A stretch of 64,000 bases of DNA from Ignavibacteriales bacterium UBA1304. Its GTDB lineage: Bacteria > Bacteroidota > Ignavibacteria > Ignavibacteriales > Ignavibacteriaceae. The position numbers were made by a program, and so were the translations under genes. The notes beneath the pieces were generated by a model. That model made no database searches and was not told where the DNA came from. It saw nothing but the letters and a program-made list of their open reading frames with translations. Position 1 is the first letter of the stretch. The number at the start of each line of letters is the position of its first letter. The stretch covers positions 103,040 through 167,039 of the forward strand of contig DBTY01000039.1 in NCBI GenBank assembly GCA_002307295.1. Direction: 5' to 3'. This document shows positions 50,080-59,583 of this stretch, in pieces.

Positions 50080-51633
50080 TTATTTATAACTAGCATAAAG
50101 TCTCTTTAATTCATCATATGCGTAACGGCTGCCGCGTTGAGCCGCAGAACGGAAGTACTTAGCCGCTTTTACCTCGTCTGTCTTAGTTCCTAAGCCTTTT
50201 TCAAAACATAGCGCATAAGCTGTTTGCGCCATTATGGAACCTTTCTTTTCCAACTCTTTGGCTATAAGAAAGACGTCGTTTACGTTTAAATCAATTTCTT
50301 CGTTATTCAAAACTTCAGTTATAAGCGTTCTTATTTTTGCTTCGTTGCTGCCAATAGCTGCGGCATATTTCCATTTTTCCATAGCTTTAGCTTTATCACG
50401 CGCCACAAGACTTCCTGTATAATAGCAGGAGCCAATTTCTATCATTGAAGGGAGATGATTTTGCAATGCCGCCTGTTGTAAAAATTTAAACGCGTCATCC
50501 CGGGTAATTTGGTTGTCCAGGCCGAAGGCAAATAAACCGGACCATGCATATTTTGCTTCCGGGTCGTTTTTTTCTATTCGGGCTTTTAATTCTCGCGTGT
50601 GTTCTTTTGACTTCATCATTTTCCATAATAGATGAGGAGCAAAAGGAGAATCTAATCTTGCGGCTCGTAAGTAACAAACTATGGCTTCAACTGCACTTTT
50701 TTTAACATATATCCCTTTTTCAAAAAAACGTCCAAGTAAAGTAAGGGCTTCCGGGCTGTCATAGTTGCCGTACTGATAGATGATTTGATATAAAGAGTCC
50801 GAAATATCTTCAGGATAGGCGTCCTTTATCAAAAGCGTGTCTTCCGGATTTATGGACTTAACAACTTTTGCAAATTCATCCCAGATATTTTCTGTAGTAA
50901 TTTCGGCGGTAGTATCCTGGCTAAAATCCAAAAACATCAAACGCGAGTTCTGGCTATTTTTTGTGGTATTATCGACTATACTTTTACTTTTGATAGTTTC
51001 GTCAATTTGGGCAATGCTAATGGCGGTATCTTTAATAATAGATTTAGAAGTCCGTTTTTCAATTTCGGGGAGCACTTCTTTAGCTGGTTTGGAACCGGCA
51101 GCAGCGGCTTTTTTTATCCATAGATAAGCGGCGTCCCAGTTCCTTTCAACTACAAGATCGTCCGTATATATAATCCCAACGGCAAACTCAGCTTCAGGCA
51201 TATCATGCTCGGCGGCATATAAAAAATTTTTATATGCTTCCACAGGATCCCATTTAAGTCCCCAGCCGTTATTAAGCAAAATGCCGTAATTATAGCAGGC
51301 CTGCGGAAGTTTCTGGTCTGCGGCTTTTTTTATCCAATAAGCCGATTTAACCGTATCGGCAAATACTCCTTGTCCGGTTAGGTACCTTATTCCAAGTTCA
51401 TGCTGCGCGTTCATATCGCCTGAGTTTGCGGATTTATTCAGATTAAAAATATTCCACAAATCGTTATATATAGTAGTGGGATAAAAAAGCGTGATTCTAT
51501 AGAAGGGAAGATTTCCTTTGAATGCAAGACTTTTGGAACTATCCTGAGCTTGTATAACTGCGCTAAACAGTAAAACAAGGCAAGAGGCGGAGATTAAAAT
51601 ATTTTTGATTGTAGTCGTTGTATTGGTATTCAA
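50080..51633 (-). CDS. Exported Sel1-repeat protein
   Basis: 517 residues with a signal peptide (about 1-29, LLFSAVIQAQ). At least nine Sel1/TPR-like helix pairs follow, e.g. NAQHELGIRYLTGQGVFADTVKSAYWIKKAADQKLPQACYNYGILLNNGWG and AQTAYALCFEKGLGTKTDEVKAAKYFRSAAQRGSRYAYDELKRLY. A non-repeat linker lies around 205-245. Sel1 repeats form superhelical interaction scaffolds. The partner is unknown. It is monocistronic. The 223-bp upstream region carries nothing obvious besides promoter-like DNA. Confidence 0.85.
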   Translation of the reverse strand: MNTNTTTTIKNILISASCLVLLFSAVIQAQDSSKSLAFKGNLPFYRITLFYPTTIYNDLWNIFNLNKSANSGDMNAQHELGIRYLTGQGVFADTVKSAYWIKKAADQKLPQACYNYGILLNNGWGLKWDPVEAYKNFLYAAEHDMPEAEFAVGIIYTDDLVVERNWDAAYLWIKKAAAAGSKPAKEVLPEIEKRTSKSIIKDTAISIAQIDETIKSKSIVDNTTKNSQNSRLMFLDFSQDTTAEITTENIWDEFAKVVKSINPEDTLLIKDAYPEDISDSLYQIIYQYGNYDSPEALTLLGRFFEKGIYVKKSAVEAIVCYLRAARLDSPFAPHLLWKMMKSKEHTRELKARIEKNDPEAKYAWSGLFAFGLDNQITRDDAFKFLQQAALQNHLPSMIEIGSCYYTGSLVARDKAKAMEKWKYAAAIGSNEAKIRTLITEVLNNEEIDLNVNDVFLIAKELEKKGSIMAQTAYALCFEKGLGTKTDEVKAAKYFRSAAQRGSRYAYDELKRLYASYK

Positions 51634-51771
51634 TTATAATTAAAAATAATGTTTTGTTAAAGATATTACATAATGATAAATAAATAAAGGGATTTTTCTT
51701 TGTTCATTTTTTAACATAGTAAAATAAACGGGAATTGATTTTTATTTCCACTTAATATTAAAAGCGATATA

Positions 51772-51800
51772 TTGACAGAGGATTTCTTTTGCTCTATGCA
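51772..51800 (+). promoter_or_regulatory. Possible sigma-70-type promoter for the cytidylate-kinase-like gene
   Basis: A perfect TTGACA (51772-51777) is followed after 17 bp by TATGCA (51795-51800), 56 bp before the ATG at 51857. The -10 match is weak. Confidence 0.3.
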
Positions 51801-51856
51801 AATTCTTCTTAAACGCTCTGTGTAATTTTTTAACTAAAAATAAACAGGAGACGAAT

Positions 51857-52564
51857 ATGATGGAACAACCAAAAGGTTCTTTTGAAAAATGCAGGCAGTA
51901 TATTGAACTTCACTCCAAAAACTCTTCTAAACCGAATGTAAAATATAATCCAGGACCGTGCATTACAATTTCACGCGCGCCAGGCAGCTGCGCAGAATTA
52001 CTTAACGAATATATAATCTCTTTTTTCAACAAAAATAAAAAACCGGATCAGGGAGAGTGGGCGGCGTTTGATAAAAATCTAATTAACAAGGTTATAGAAG
52101 ACCATAATCTGCCTGAAAAAGTTAGCGAGTATATGAAGGAAGATAAATATTCTAATATAACTTCCGTAGTGCAGGAAATGCTTGGGCTTCATCCTCCGCG
52201 CTGGACTCTGATCCAAAAAACTACCGAAACTGTTTTGCAGCTTGCGCGTATGGGTAATGTTATCATTGTGGGCAGAGCGGGTAATTTAATTACGTCAAAA
52301 CTTCAGAATGCATTTCATGTGCGTTTAGTGGCTCCGCTGGAAGACCGAATTGATAACTGTATAAAAATATATCAGCTTACGCGCGAAGAATCAATTGAAT
52401 TTATAAAAAAAGAAGACGCTGCCCGTAAAAATTATGTATATGCTAACTTTAATCAAAATATAGAAGATCCGCTGCTTTACAATATCACTATAAATACGCA
52501 TCTTCTAAGTTATAGCGATATTGCGCATATTATTGGCGAGGCCGTGCTAAAGATAATAAAGTAA
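51857..52564 (+). CDS. Cytidylate kinase-like family protein
   Basis: 235 residues. The strand ITISRAPGSC (36-45) corresponds to the P-loop of the cytidylate-kinase-like family. IIVGRAGNLITSKLQNAFHVRLVAPLEDRI is the family core, and EESIEFIKKEDAARKNYVYANFN corresponds to the lid with Arg/Asp. The P-loop lacks the usual Gly-Lys-Ser ending (SRAPGSCAELLN), so nucleotide-kinase activity is doubtful without an alternative Lys. AGGAG precedes the ATG. It stands alone. Confidence 0.75.
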   Translation: MMEQPKGSFEKCRQYIELHSKNSSKPNVKYNPGPCITISRAPGSCAELLNEYIISFFNKNKKPDQGEWAAFDKNLINKVIEDHNLPEKVSEYMKEDKYSNITSVVQEMLGLHPPRWTLIQKTTETVLQLARMGNVIIVGRAGNLITSKLQNAFHVRLVAPLEDRIDNCIKIYQLTREESIEFIKKEDAARKNYVYANFNQNIEDPLLYNITINTHLLSYSDIAHIIGEAVLKIIK

Positions 52565-52874
52565 CTATTTATATGTAGTTTTATAAGGGGGGATGCTTTA
52601 GCTTTATGCATAAATAACTATGCCTAATTGAACTGTGACTTCATATTTGCCTGAATATTAAAATTAGCTTTATTTATGTTAATTATCAAGGATAATATAT
52701 TCATATCTTTTTTCTTGAAAGAACGGGAAATAAATCTTAATATGCATTTATGAATAGCGTTATTATTTACAGATACATGTTTAAACTGTTAAGCGTCATA
52801 TAACTGGAAGCGGAACGCTCTCATAAATATCTTCTAAATAACTGAATTAATCATTAACAAGGTTGGAGTAATGC
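52565..52874. other. 310-bp intergenic region upstream of the SusC-like gene
   Basis: AT-rich; it should contain the promoter of the SusCD operon. GATAATATATTCATATC near 52690 is dyad-like but imperfect. No gene or terminator is evident. Confidence 0.5.
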
Positions 52875-55796
52875 ATGAGATTAAAATTATTTACCATAAT
52901 AATTTTAGCTATTACGAGTTGCGCGTTTCTAAATGCGCAAATTGTTATACAGGGGAAGGTAACAGATAAAGAAAACAGCCCTTTACCCGGCGCGGCAATA
53001 ATGTTGACTGGGACAAACTATGGAACGAGTTCTGATCTCGACGGTAAATATACCTTAGAAATCAAAAAACTACCAGCGGGAGCAAATACCATAGAAGTGA
53101 AATTCGTAGGTTATAAGAATATTAAGGAAACTCTTCCTAAAACAAGCGGTCACATAGACATGAATTTTGTTTTACGTGAAGATATTCTTCAACTTGATCA
53201 GGTAGTTGTAACGGGTAACGCTGAAGCCGTAGAAAAAAGAAGTCTTGGCAACAGTATAAACACGTTGCAGGCAAAAGACCTTGAGAAAGTAGGCGTTACG
53301 CAAATAGACGCGGCATTAACAGGTAAAATTCCCGGCGCAATGGTGCAGGTTAACTCCGGCTCTCCTGGCGGCGGAACTTCTGTAAGATTAAGAGGTCTTT
53401 CTACTCTATATTCTGGCACGTCAGACCCTTTATATATTGTTGATGGAATTATTGTTGATAACAGCTCAACTCAGATGATTGATATGGGCGGAAATACTTC
53501 AAACAGAATTGCAGATATTGATCCGGAAGATATCGACCATATGGAAGTTGTAAAAGGCGCGGCAGCCGCGGCTTTATACGGCTCGCGCGCTAACAACGGC
53601 GTTATCCAGATATTTACAAAACGCGGTCAGGCCGGTAAAATGAAAGTCCGGTTAAATACTACTTTTGGATATGACCAGATTGTAAAAAAATTAAAATTTA
53701 TTAGTTATCCATATAGATTAGCTTCTGCGACGGATAAAACTTTGTATCCGGTATACAGACACGATTATCAGGACGATATTTTCCAAACAGCTGGAAGAGG
53801 AAGCACGAATCTTTCAATTTCAGGCGGAGACGAACTGACAAAATATTTTGTAGCTGGTTCATGGAATACTCAGGCTGGTATTATTCGCTCTCAGCAGTAT
53901 GATAAAGAGAGTTTCAGGTTTAACCTTGATAGAATAGTTTCTAGCTGGATGACGGCTTCAATAAGCACAAACTACATTCATTCGTTAAATAATATGGTCG
54001 CTAACGGCGGCGCTTACAATAACGGGTTTGGCGTTTTAACCGGACTTACTAACTGTGTTGATACAGTTAATAATTTCGCAAATGCAAATGGCGTTTACCC
54101 TAAAGCTGGCTTTAACCCTGCAAACAGAGCAAACCCGCTTGACGTTATTAACAACTGGAAAGCTCCTGAAGAAATCAACAGATTTGTAGGCGGTTTAAAA
54201 TTAGGGGTTGAACCTTTTACAGGGCTTTCTATTTCTTACCGCTTTGGTTATGATACTTATACTCAAAACGATAAATATTACATACCTCGCGTTTCTTCTC
54301 AAACTCTTTATGCAAATGGCTACTCAGCCGACGCGACAAAAATAAACCAGAGCATAAACTCTAATTTGGACGTTACTTATAATACGGACATTACGCCTAT
54401 AATTAAATCTACTACTGCCGCTGGAACAGAATATGCCGAAAGTAAATATGATATAGTTTCTACTTCGACGCAGGATTTAACTCCTTTTGTTGAATTAGTA
54501 AACGGAAGTTCTTCATATAATACTATTTCGGAATCGAAAGACAGCAGAAGAACTATGGGCTACTATGCTCAGCAGACTTTTAATTATGCTAATACGTGGT
54601 ATGTAACAGGTTCATTAAGAGCTGACGGTTCGTCTACGTTTGGCGCAGACGAGAGATGGCAGATGTTCCCTAAATACAGCACATCTTACAACGTTTCCGA
54701 AAACGATTTCTGGAAAGAACATTTAAGCGATTACATCAGTTATTTTAAAGTAAGAGGCGCTTTCGGATTTTCCGGCGGTCAGCCAGCTTCAAGTTTTGGC
54801 AGATTATCAAATTATTATACTAATAGCTATGCCGGCATGACCGGATTAGTTAACAGCAGCATAATAGGCAACGATAAACTGAAACCTGAAAGAATGAAAG
54901 AATGGGAGCTTGGCGCCGATATGGAAATCCTTGGCGGAAGAATCGGTCTTGAATTTACATACTTCCATAAAAAAGTTGAAGATTTAATTATGGAAGCTCC
55001 GGTTAACTCATCAACTGGTTATTCGTACCAATACCAGAACGTCGGTATCCTTTCTAACCACGGCATCGAGCTTATGGTTAAAACTGTTAACTTCCAGCTT
55101 CCATCATTTTCCTGGACTTCTAACATAACGCTTTCTACAAGTCATCCTATTATTGATAAACTTTATGCAGGCAAACAGATTGCAATAAGCTGGTATCAGA
55201 CTGTTTTGTGCGAAGGCAAAGCTCCTTCAACTTTCTATCAGTATAAAATTGATTTTACTAAGATTGGGACAGACGGTTTACCTACTAAAAAATCAACCGC
55301 AGAATATCTTGGCGATCCAAACCCAAAACTTATGTGGTCAATTTCTAACGAATTCACTTTGTGGAACAATCTTACAATGAGAATAATGTTTGACGCCCAG
55401 ATGGACTATAAAATGCTTGACTGGAACTCAAGAAACATGATGAGCGCTTCATACCCTAACTCTGAGCTATATGAAAAAGAATATAAAGGCGTATACGCTT
55501 ATGGATATTGCAAAAGAATATGCAGCGCAATAGGCGAATTTGTTAACGATGCAAGTTTTGTAAAACTGAGAGAGCTTTCTATTTCTTATACCTTAAAAAA
55601 TGATTTCATTACTTCGGTTGGGCTTAATAATGTTCAGTTTAGCTTAATTGGCAGAAATCTATTTACAATTACTCCTTACTCTGGTTATGACCCGGAAATC
55701 AACGGCGCAGGGCAGGATCCAATCTCAAGAGGATTCGATTTTGCTACGGAACCAATTCCGCGCAGTATAATTTTTGGTTTAACATTGAATTTATAA
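52875..55796 (+). CDS. SusC/RagA-family TonB-linked outer-membrane protein
   Basis: 973 residues. Signal peptide (ending FLNAQ at about 21), carboxypeptidase-regulatory-like domain (IVIQGKVTDKENSPLPGAAIMLTGTNYGTSSDLDGKYTLEI, about 22-95), TonB plug (DQVVVTGNAEAVEKRSLGNSINTL...GAAAAALYGSRANNGVIQIFTKRG), then a large barrel to residue 973. It imports oligosaccharides or peptides together with the SusD-like lipoprotein encoded 26 bp downstream. The substrate cannot be read from the sequence; no glycanase, sensor or sulfatase gene is adjacent. Confidence 0.95.
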   Translation: MRLKLFTIIILAITSCAFLNAQIVIQGKVTDKENSPLPGAAIMLTGTNYGTSSDLDGKYTLEIKKLPAGANTIEVKFVGYKNIKETLPKTSGHIDMNFVLREDILQLDQVVVTGNAEAVEKRSLGNSINTLQAKDLEKVGVTQIDAALTGKIPGAMVQVNSGSPGGGTSVRLRGLSTLYSGTSDPLYIVDGIIVDNSSTQMIDMGGNTSNRIADIDPEDIDHMEVVKGAAAAALYGSRANNGVIQIFTKRGQAGKMKVRLNTTFGYDQIVKKLKFISYPYRLASATDKTLYPVYRHDYQDDIFQTAGRGSTNLSISGGDELTKYFVAGSWNTQAGIIRSQQYDKESFRFNLDRIVSSWMTASISTNYIHSLNNMVANGGAYNNGFGVLTGLTNCVDTVNNFANANGVYPKAGFNPANRANPLDVINNWKAPEEINRFVGGLKLGVEPFTGLSISYRFGYDTYTQNDKYYIPRVSSQTLYANGYSADATKINQSINSNLDVTYNTDITPIIKSTTAAGTEYAESKYDIVSTSTQDLTPFVELVNGSSSYNTISESKDSRRTMGYYAQQTFNYANTWYVTGSLRADGSSTFGADERWQMFPKYSTSYNVSENDFWKEHLSDYISYFKVRGAFGFSGGQPASSFGRLSNYYTNSYAGMTGLVNSSIIGNDKLKPERMKEWELGADMEILGGRIGLEFTYFHKKVEDLIMEAPVNSSTGYSYQYQNVGILSNHGIELMVKTVNFQLPSFSWTSNITLSTSHPIIDKLYAGKQIAISWYQTVLCEGKAPSTFYQYKIDFTKIGTDGLPTKKSTAEYLGDPNPKLMWSISNEFTLWNNLTMRIMFDAQMDYKMLDWNSRNMMSASYPNSELYEKEYKGVYAYGYCKRICSAIGEFVNDASFVKLRELSISYTLKNDFITSVGLNNVQFSLIGRNLFTITPYSGYDPEINGAGQDPISRGFDFATEPIPRSIIFGLTLNL

Positions 55797-55821
55797 GAAA
55801 TAATAAAGAGGAAAATTTAAT

Positions 55822-57138
55822 ATGAAAAATAAAATAAAAATATTACTTGGAGTTTTTATCGTTGTGTTAGGTATTGCTGGATGCGAACTTGACGTATCCA
55901 ACCCAAATTCTCCTACAAACGAAGATATTAAGACCTATGACGGTATTAGAATGACCGCAATCGGTATGGAGGCAAGATTATCTCAGGCTATCGGGGATCT
56001 TAATACAGTCTCTGGCGCTGTTTCTGGCGAAACATGTCCTGTGATTGGCTATGTCGATTATGAATCCCTTAGAAAATTTCCAAATAATGGAAGCAGGTTA
56101 AAGCTTGACGATGCAAACGGCTATTGTGTCACCGTATGGGCTGACCAGTACAAGGTTATGAAAAGCGCGTCTGATATTTTAGGCAATATCGGCGCAATTC
56201 AGATGAATGATACGCTAAAGAAAAATATTACCGCTTTTGCAGAACTTGGCAAATCTATGGCAATGTATAACTTGATCACTCATTTCGAAAAAATTCCAAT
56301 TAAGATAGACGTTGACCATCCTACTTTTGCCGATCGCGCAGCTGTTATTACAGAAGCTTTAAACCTCTTAACAGACGCTCAGTCTAATATTTCAAATGGT
56401 ATTGTCACTACTTTTACAAGCAGTATAATAAGCTCCGGCTGGGATTTGGCTAACTCAATTAAAGCGTATAAAGCTAGATTCTATCTAATGAAAGGAGAAT
56501 ATGCTAACGCCGCTGCAGCCGCGGCTTCTGTTACGGCAGAATCGCAGTTTTCGTATACGGCTACAACTTCAAATCCGCTGTACGAAAACTTTGTCCGCTC
56601 GTTGTTTTCTGAGCCGTTAGCAAGCTGGGTTCGTGGTCCGGTTGGTTTCACTGGCTTTGATAACAGCAGAATAGCCCAGGGAGATAAAAGAGTAACGGCG
56701 CTTGTTGATACTTCAACTTTTACAACAGGCAAAATAGGCAATGATTCTGTTTATTATGTTTCGGGCATAAATTTAACTGCAACTACTCCATATAAATTTT
56801 ATACTCTTAACGAAATGTCTCTAATTGTTGCCGAGTCTTACGCAAGAGGCGGCGGCGACGCGGCGACTTATGTGAATAAAGTGCGCGCTGCGGCTGGTTT
56901 ATCGGCTTATTCAGGCTCTAACATTCTTAGAGAAATCTTTGTGCAGAGATATTATGAGTTATTTGGAATGGCTCAACACTGGGAAGACCTAAGAAGATTT
57001 AAAAACGATAATATTGATATAGTCAATTATCAAAGAGCTACTCAGTTGGCGCATGAATGGTTAGTCTACCCTTATACGGAAGACGGCACAAATCCTAATT
57101 GTCCCGCTCAACCTACTGATATTAACTACGGATTATAA
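55822..57138 (+). CDS. SusD/RagB-like nutrient-binding outer-membrane lipoprotein
   Basis: 438 residues with a lipobox (VVLGIAGC). Early DVSNPNSPTNEDI is typical, followed by helical TPR-like parts (NITAFAELGKSMAMYNLITHFEKIPI, ANSIKAYKARFYLMKGEYANAAAAAASV) and the C-terminal SusD pattern (YVNKVRAAAGLSAY, ILREIFVQRYYELFGMAQHWEDLRRFK). It forms the lid on the SusC-like transporter encoded just upstream. It is shorter than many SusD proteins (about 500), mostly in the C-terminal half. Confidence 0.9.
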   Translation: MKNKIKILLGVFIVVLGIAGCELDVSNPNSPTNEDIKTYDGIRMTAIGMEARLSQAIGDLNTVSGAVSGETCPVIGYVDYESLRKFPNNGSRLKLDDANGYCVTVWADQYKVMKSASDILGNIGAIQMNDTLKKNITAFAELGKSMAMYNLITHFEKIPIKIDVDHPTFADRAAVITEALNLLTDAQSNISNGIVTTFTSSIISSGWDLANSIKAYKARFYLMKGEYANAAAAAASVTAESQFSYTATTSNPLYENFVRSLFSEPLASWVRGPVGFTGFDNSRIAQGDKRVTALVDTSTFTTGKIGNDSVYYVSGINLTATTPYKFYTLNEMSLIVAESYARGGGDAATYVNKVRAAAGLSAYSGSNILREIFVQRYYELFGMAQHWEDLRRFKNDNIDIVNYQRATQLAHEWLVYPYTEDGTNPNCPAQPTDINYGL

Positions 57139-57143
57139 ATTAA

Positions 57144-57173
57144 AAAGCCGTTCCGATTAATCGGGACGGCTTT
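57144..57173 (+). terminator. Terminator after the SusD-like gene
   Basis: AAAGCCGTTCCG (57144-57155) pairs with CGGGACGGCTTT (57162-57173), including one G-U pair, around ATTAAT. It resembles the gyrA terminator but its T-run is short, so termination may be partial. Confidence 0.75.
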
Positions 57174-57227
57174 CCTCTATCGAACTATCTTAAGCTTCAC
57201 AATAATATTTTGGTAATTCTCCGGTTT

Positions 57228-57251
57228 GTTATTCCTGCGAAAATAGAATAC
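57228..57251 (+). repeat. Degenerate copy of the CTGCGAAA palindrome
   Basis: GTTATTCCTGCGAAAATAG keeps the left arm and loop of the palindrome seen at 59980-60003, but the right arm is decayed. It lies in the gap between the SusD-like gene and the next lipoprotein. Confidence 0.45.
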
Positions 57252-57424
57252 TTAATATATTGATATCAATAAAAATATTCATTTGGAGTAATTATTCTGG
57301 TTGCTTTTATTTTTTTCATTATTTATGTTTATAAATAGAACATGCAATAATCGTGTTGTCTGAAAGTGGATTATTGCCTCCGTTCCAAATAAACATTTTT
57401 ATACTTTTATATGAGGGGTTCTAT

Positions 57425-58273
57425 ATGAAGCGTTATACTAGTGTTTTTGTCATTTCTCTTTTTCTCCTTCTCAATTTTATAGGCTGTTCTAACAGCGATA
57501 ATAATCCTGTAAGTACTCAAAGCTCTAAGACTTCCTTGAAAAAGCTTAGTAGTAGACAGCTTATTAATCCATCTGAAGGTGTATATACAGGCAATGTTAT
57601 CACCTTTTCTTGGCAGGATATGAGTTCATATGGAACTCCTAATTGGCTTTATAACTATGAGGTCTATGTAAATAATCAGCTTGTAGCGTCAACTACTCCA
57701 CTTTACTATCATTATGCAACAGGATCAGGTGTTCCGCCTACAAGTTACGACATATCACATTGGGTATTTTCTGAAACAAATGCGACAGTTCAATGTTCGC
57801 CGGGAGCAAATACATGGTATGTGAAAGCGATATTTAAGCATGCAGTTGATAATAATGCAATTCCTTTAACTTACGATGCAACGACATCCTATACGACTTC
57901 GACGGGTACTTTTACAGTTTTATCGGCGCCTTCAGTTACAGGCTCAATAGTAGTTCTTCCTGGCGAGTATCAAGGTTATGGTTCGCCAGTAATTTCTTGG
58001 AACGCTGTTACTGGCGCAAGCGGTTATACTATACGAAAAATAGATCCTGATAATGGAACTACTGAGTATTTTACGACAAATACTTCGACGTTATCATATA
58101 CAGACGCAAGCGTTCAACACGTAAACCTAACTGTATCAAACCAAGGCGGAGTTGGAATCGTAACCTATTTTGTTGCTGCAACAGATGTAAATGGGAGCGC
58201 TGGATTGTATAGCGAGGTTGTTATTTTTTATAAAAATAATTTTGGTATGCGAGCAGGAGCGCAAAAATTCTAA
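57425..58273 (+). CDS. Lipoprotein with two Fn3/Ig-like domains
   Basis: About 282 residues. MKRYTSVFVISLFLLLNFIGC gives a lipobox with Cys21. Two beta-sandwich domains follow: about 45-165 (LINPSEGVYTGNVITFSWQDM...YYHYATGSGVPP) and about 175-270 (GSPVISWNAVTGASGYTIRKID...YFVAATDVNGSAG). It is 286 bp after the SusD-like gene and beyond a terminator, so it may be separately expressed. Such beta-sandwich lipoproteins often serve as third surface components (SusE-like) beside SusCD; that role is inferred only from position. A longer frame from 57353 is not needed. Confidence 0.75.
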   Translation: MKRYTSVFVISLFLLLNFIGCSNSDNNPVSTQSSKTSLKKLSSRQLINPSEGVYTGNVITFSWQDMSSYGTPNWLYNYEVYVNNQLVASTTPLYYHYATGSGVPPTSYDISHWVFSETNATVQCSPGANTWYVKAIFKHAVDNNAIPLTYDATTSYTTSTGTFTVLSAPSVTGSIVVLPGEYQGYGSPVISWNAVTGASGYTIRKIDPDNGTTEYFTTNTSTLSYTDASVQHVNLTVSNQGGVGIVTYFVAATDVNGSAGLYSEVVIFYKNNFGMRAGAQKF

Positions 58274-58300
58274 CATTAAAGCATTAATGAAATTAATAAG

Positions 58301-58346
58301 AAAAGTAGAAAAAACCGCCTTTCTAGGGCGGTTTTTTCCTACTTTT
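58301..58346. terminator. Long bidirectional terminator
   Basis: AAAAGTAG plus AAAAAACCGCC (58301-58319) pairs with GGCGG plus TTTTTTCCTACTTTT (58327-58346) with one bulged base. It separates convergent genes (lipoprotein and amidase) and has A- and T-runs on both sides. Confidence 0.9.
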
Positions 58347-58362
58347 ACGTAAGCGCTAACCT

Positions 58363-59307
58363 TTACTTTAGCCAGATAACTTTTTGTTCAGGGGTGTGCT
58401 CTTGACCGATAATATCTTTATATAAATCGGGTCTGCGCGCATTTTTATATCTGTATCCGCCCGCGTCAGTAAGCTTATTTGGCGTGCAAACGGCAGTTAC
58501 AAAATCATCGCCAAGAGTTCTGCACTCGGCTATAACGTCCCCAAATGGATCTATAATCATCGAGCATCCGTTTTTCAACTGATCGTCGTCCATGCCAATA
58601 GGGTTAGAAAAAACTACATATATGCCGTTATCGTAAGCTCGCGCAGGCAGCCACTTCATAAGCCATTTACGCCCTTTAAGTCCGCCGAACTCTTCCCGCA
58701 GAGACGTGGGGTCGGCCTCGCGGTTTTGCCATAATTGGGGATCTACAAAACCCGCTCCCGGACGGGTTGAAGGAGTGCACATTGTAACGTGCGGCATAAA
58801 AATTATATCCGCGCCAAGCAGAGCAGTAGCTCTTACGTTTTCAATTACGTTATTATCGTAACAAATCAGTATTCCGCATTTCCAGCCCAAAAGATCAAAA
58901 ACGCAATAGCTGTCTCCGGGAGTAAGATATGGATTAATGAACGGATGCAACTTTCTGTACTTAGCGACTAATCCGTTTTTATCCACACAAACGTATGCTT
59001 TATAAAGCTTGTCGTCTTTATCTTTTTCAAATAATCCTGCGAGTATAATTATATTATTTTGCAGGGCTATTTCTCTCAGTTTTTTTATACTTTCTCCTTC
59101 CGGGATAAATTCTGCAATATCGAGCATTTGTTCTTTTGAAAGATTTCTTGCAAAAGTATACCCGGTAATGGAGCATTCGTGGAAGGCTATAACATCAGAA
59201 CCCTGTTGCGCGGCTTTTTTTGATAAGTCCGCAATAACGCTCAGGTTATATTTTTTATCGCCGCTTTTATTTTCAAATTGGGCGGTTGATATTTTAAGGT
59301 TTTTCAT
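58363..59307 (-). CDS. Nitrilase/carbon-nitrogen hydrolase family amidase
   Basis: 314 residues with the complete Glu-Lys-Cys triad: Glu44 in FHECSITGY, Lys118 in KYRKLHPF, Cys148 in GILICYDNN. The fold continues with LGADIIFMPHV and SMIIDPFGDVIAECRT. The family hydrolyses amides or ureido compounds (amidases, N-carbamoylases, omega-amidases). A loop of about 30 residues, including GAGFVDPQLWQNREADPTSLREEFGG, is specific to a subgroup I cannot name. No operon partner. Confidence 0.9.
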   Translation of the reverse strand: MKNLKISTAQFENKSGDKKYNLSVIADLSKKAAQQGSDVIAFHECSITGYTFARNLSKEQMLDIAEFIPEGESIKKLREIALQNNIIILAGLFEKDKDDKLYKAYVCVDKNGLVAKYRKLHPFINPYLTPGDSYCVFDLLGWKCGILICYDNNVIENVRATALLGADIIFMPHVTMCTPSTRPGAGFVDPQLWQNREADPTSLREEFGGLKGRKWLMKWLPARAYDNGIYVVFSNPIGMDDDQLKNGCSMIIDPFGDVIAECRTLGDDFVTAVCTPNKLTDAGGYRYKNARRPDLYKDIIGQEHTPEQKVIWLK

Positions 59308-59333
59308 TTGCGTAAAGATTTTTAATAAAATAA

Positions 59334-59461
59334 GATTCCGGGTCTACGCCCGGAATGAAAAAAATATAATTTTTGCAGATTCGTTTTAATTTGTCATACC
59401 TGCGAAAGCAGGTATCTAAAGCCCGCCATTAGTTAGAGATTCCCACTTTCGTGGGAATGAC
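59334..59461. repeat. Left REP/BIME-like palindrome cluster of the GIY-YIG locus
   Basis: Three palindromes. Element 1 at 59335-59356 has arms ATTCCGGG and CCCGGAAT. Element 2 at 59396-59415 has arms ATACCTGC and GCAGGTAT with a GAAA loop. Element 3 at 59439-59458 has arms ATTCCCAC and GTGGGAAT with a TTTC loop. Each carries a GTCAT or ATGA(C) edge giving orientation: left, right, left. Elements 2 and 3 form an inverted pair bounded by GTCAT and ATGAC, like a BIME. Confidence 0.85.
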
Positions 59462-59583
59462 ATTTTATTTGGATATCTTATTTTGTCAACATATTATGCT
59501 ATAACAAAATACCAGGATTATTTCTCCTGTTAAGTTGGCGCTTATCCGCGCTAGCAGGAATCTCGAAAGAATAGTAAAAAATA

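Noticed and set aside
58979..58987. Perfect TTATCCACA DnaA-box match
   Set aside because: Single copy inside the amidase coding sequence, far from the replication genes and without neighbours; expected by chance in 64 kb.
59462..59583. Possible terminal inverted repeats of an insertion sequence around the GIY-YIG gene
   Set aside because: The flanks are direct repeats of palindrome units, no transposase is present and no target-site duplication could be defined, so it is not called an insertion sequence.
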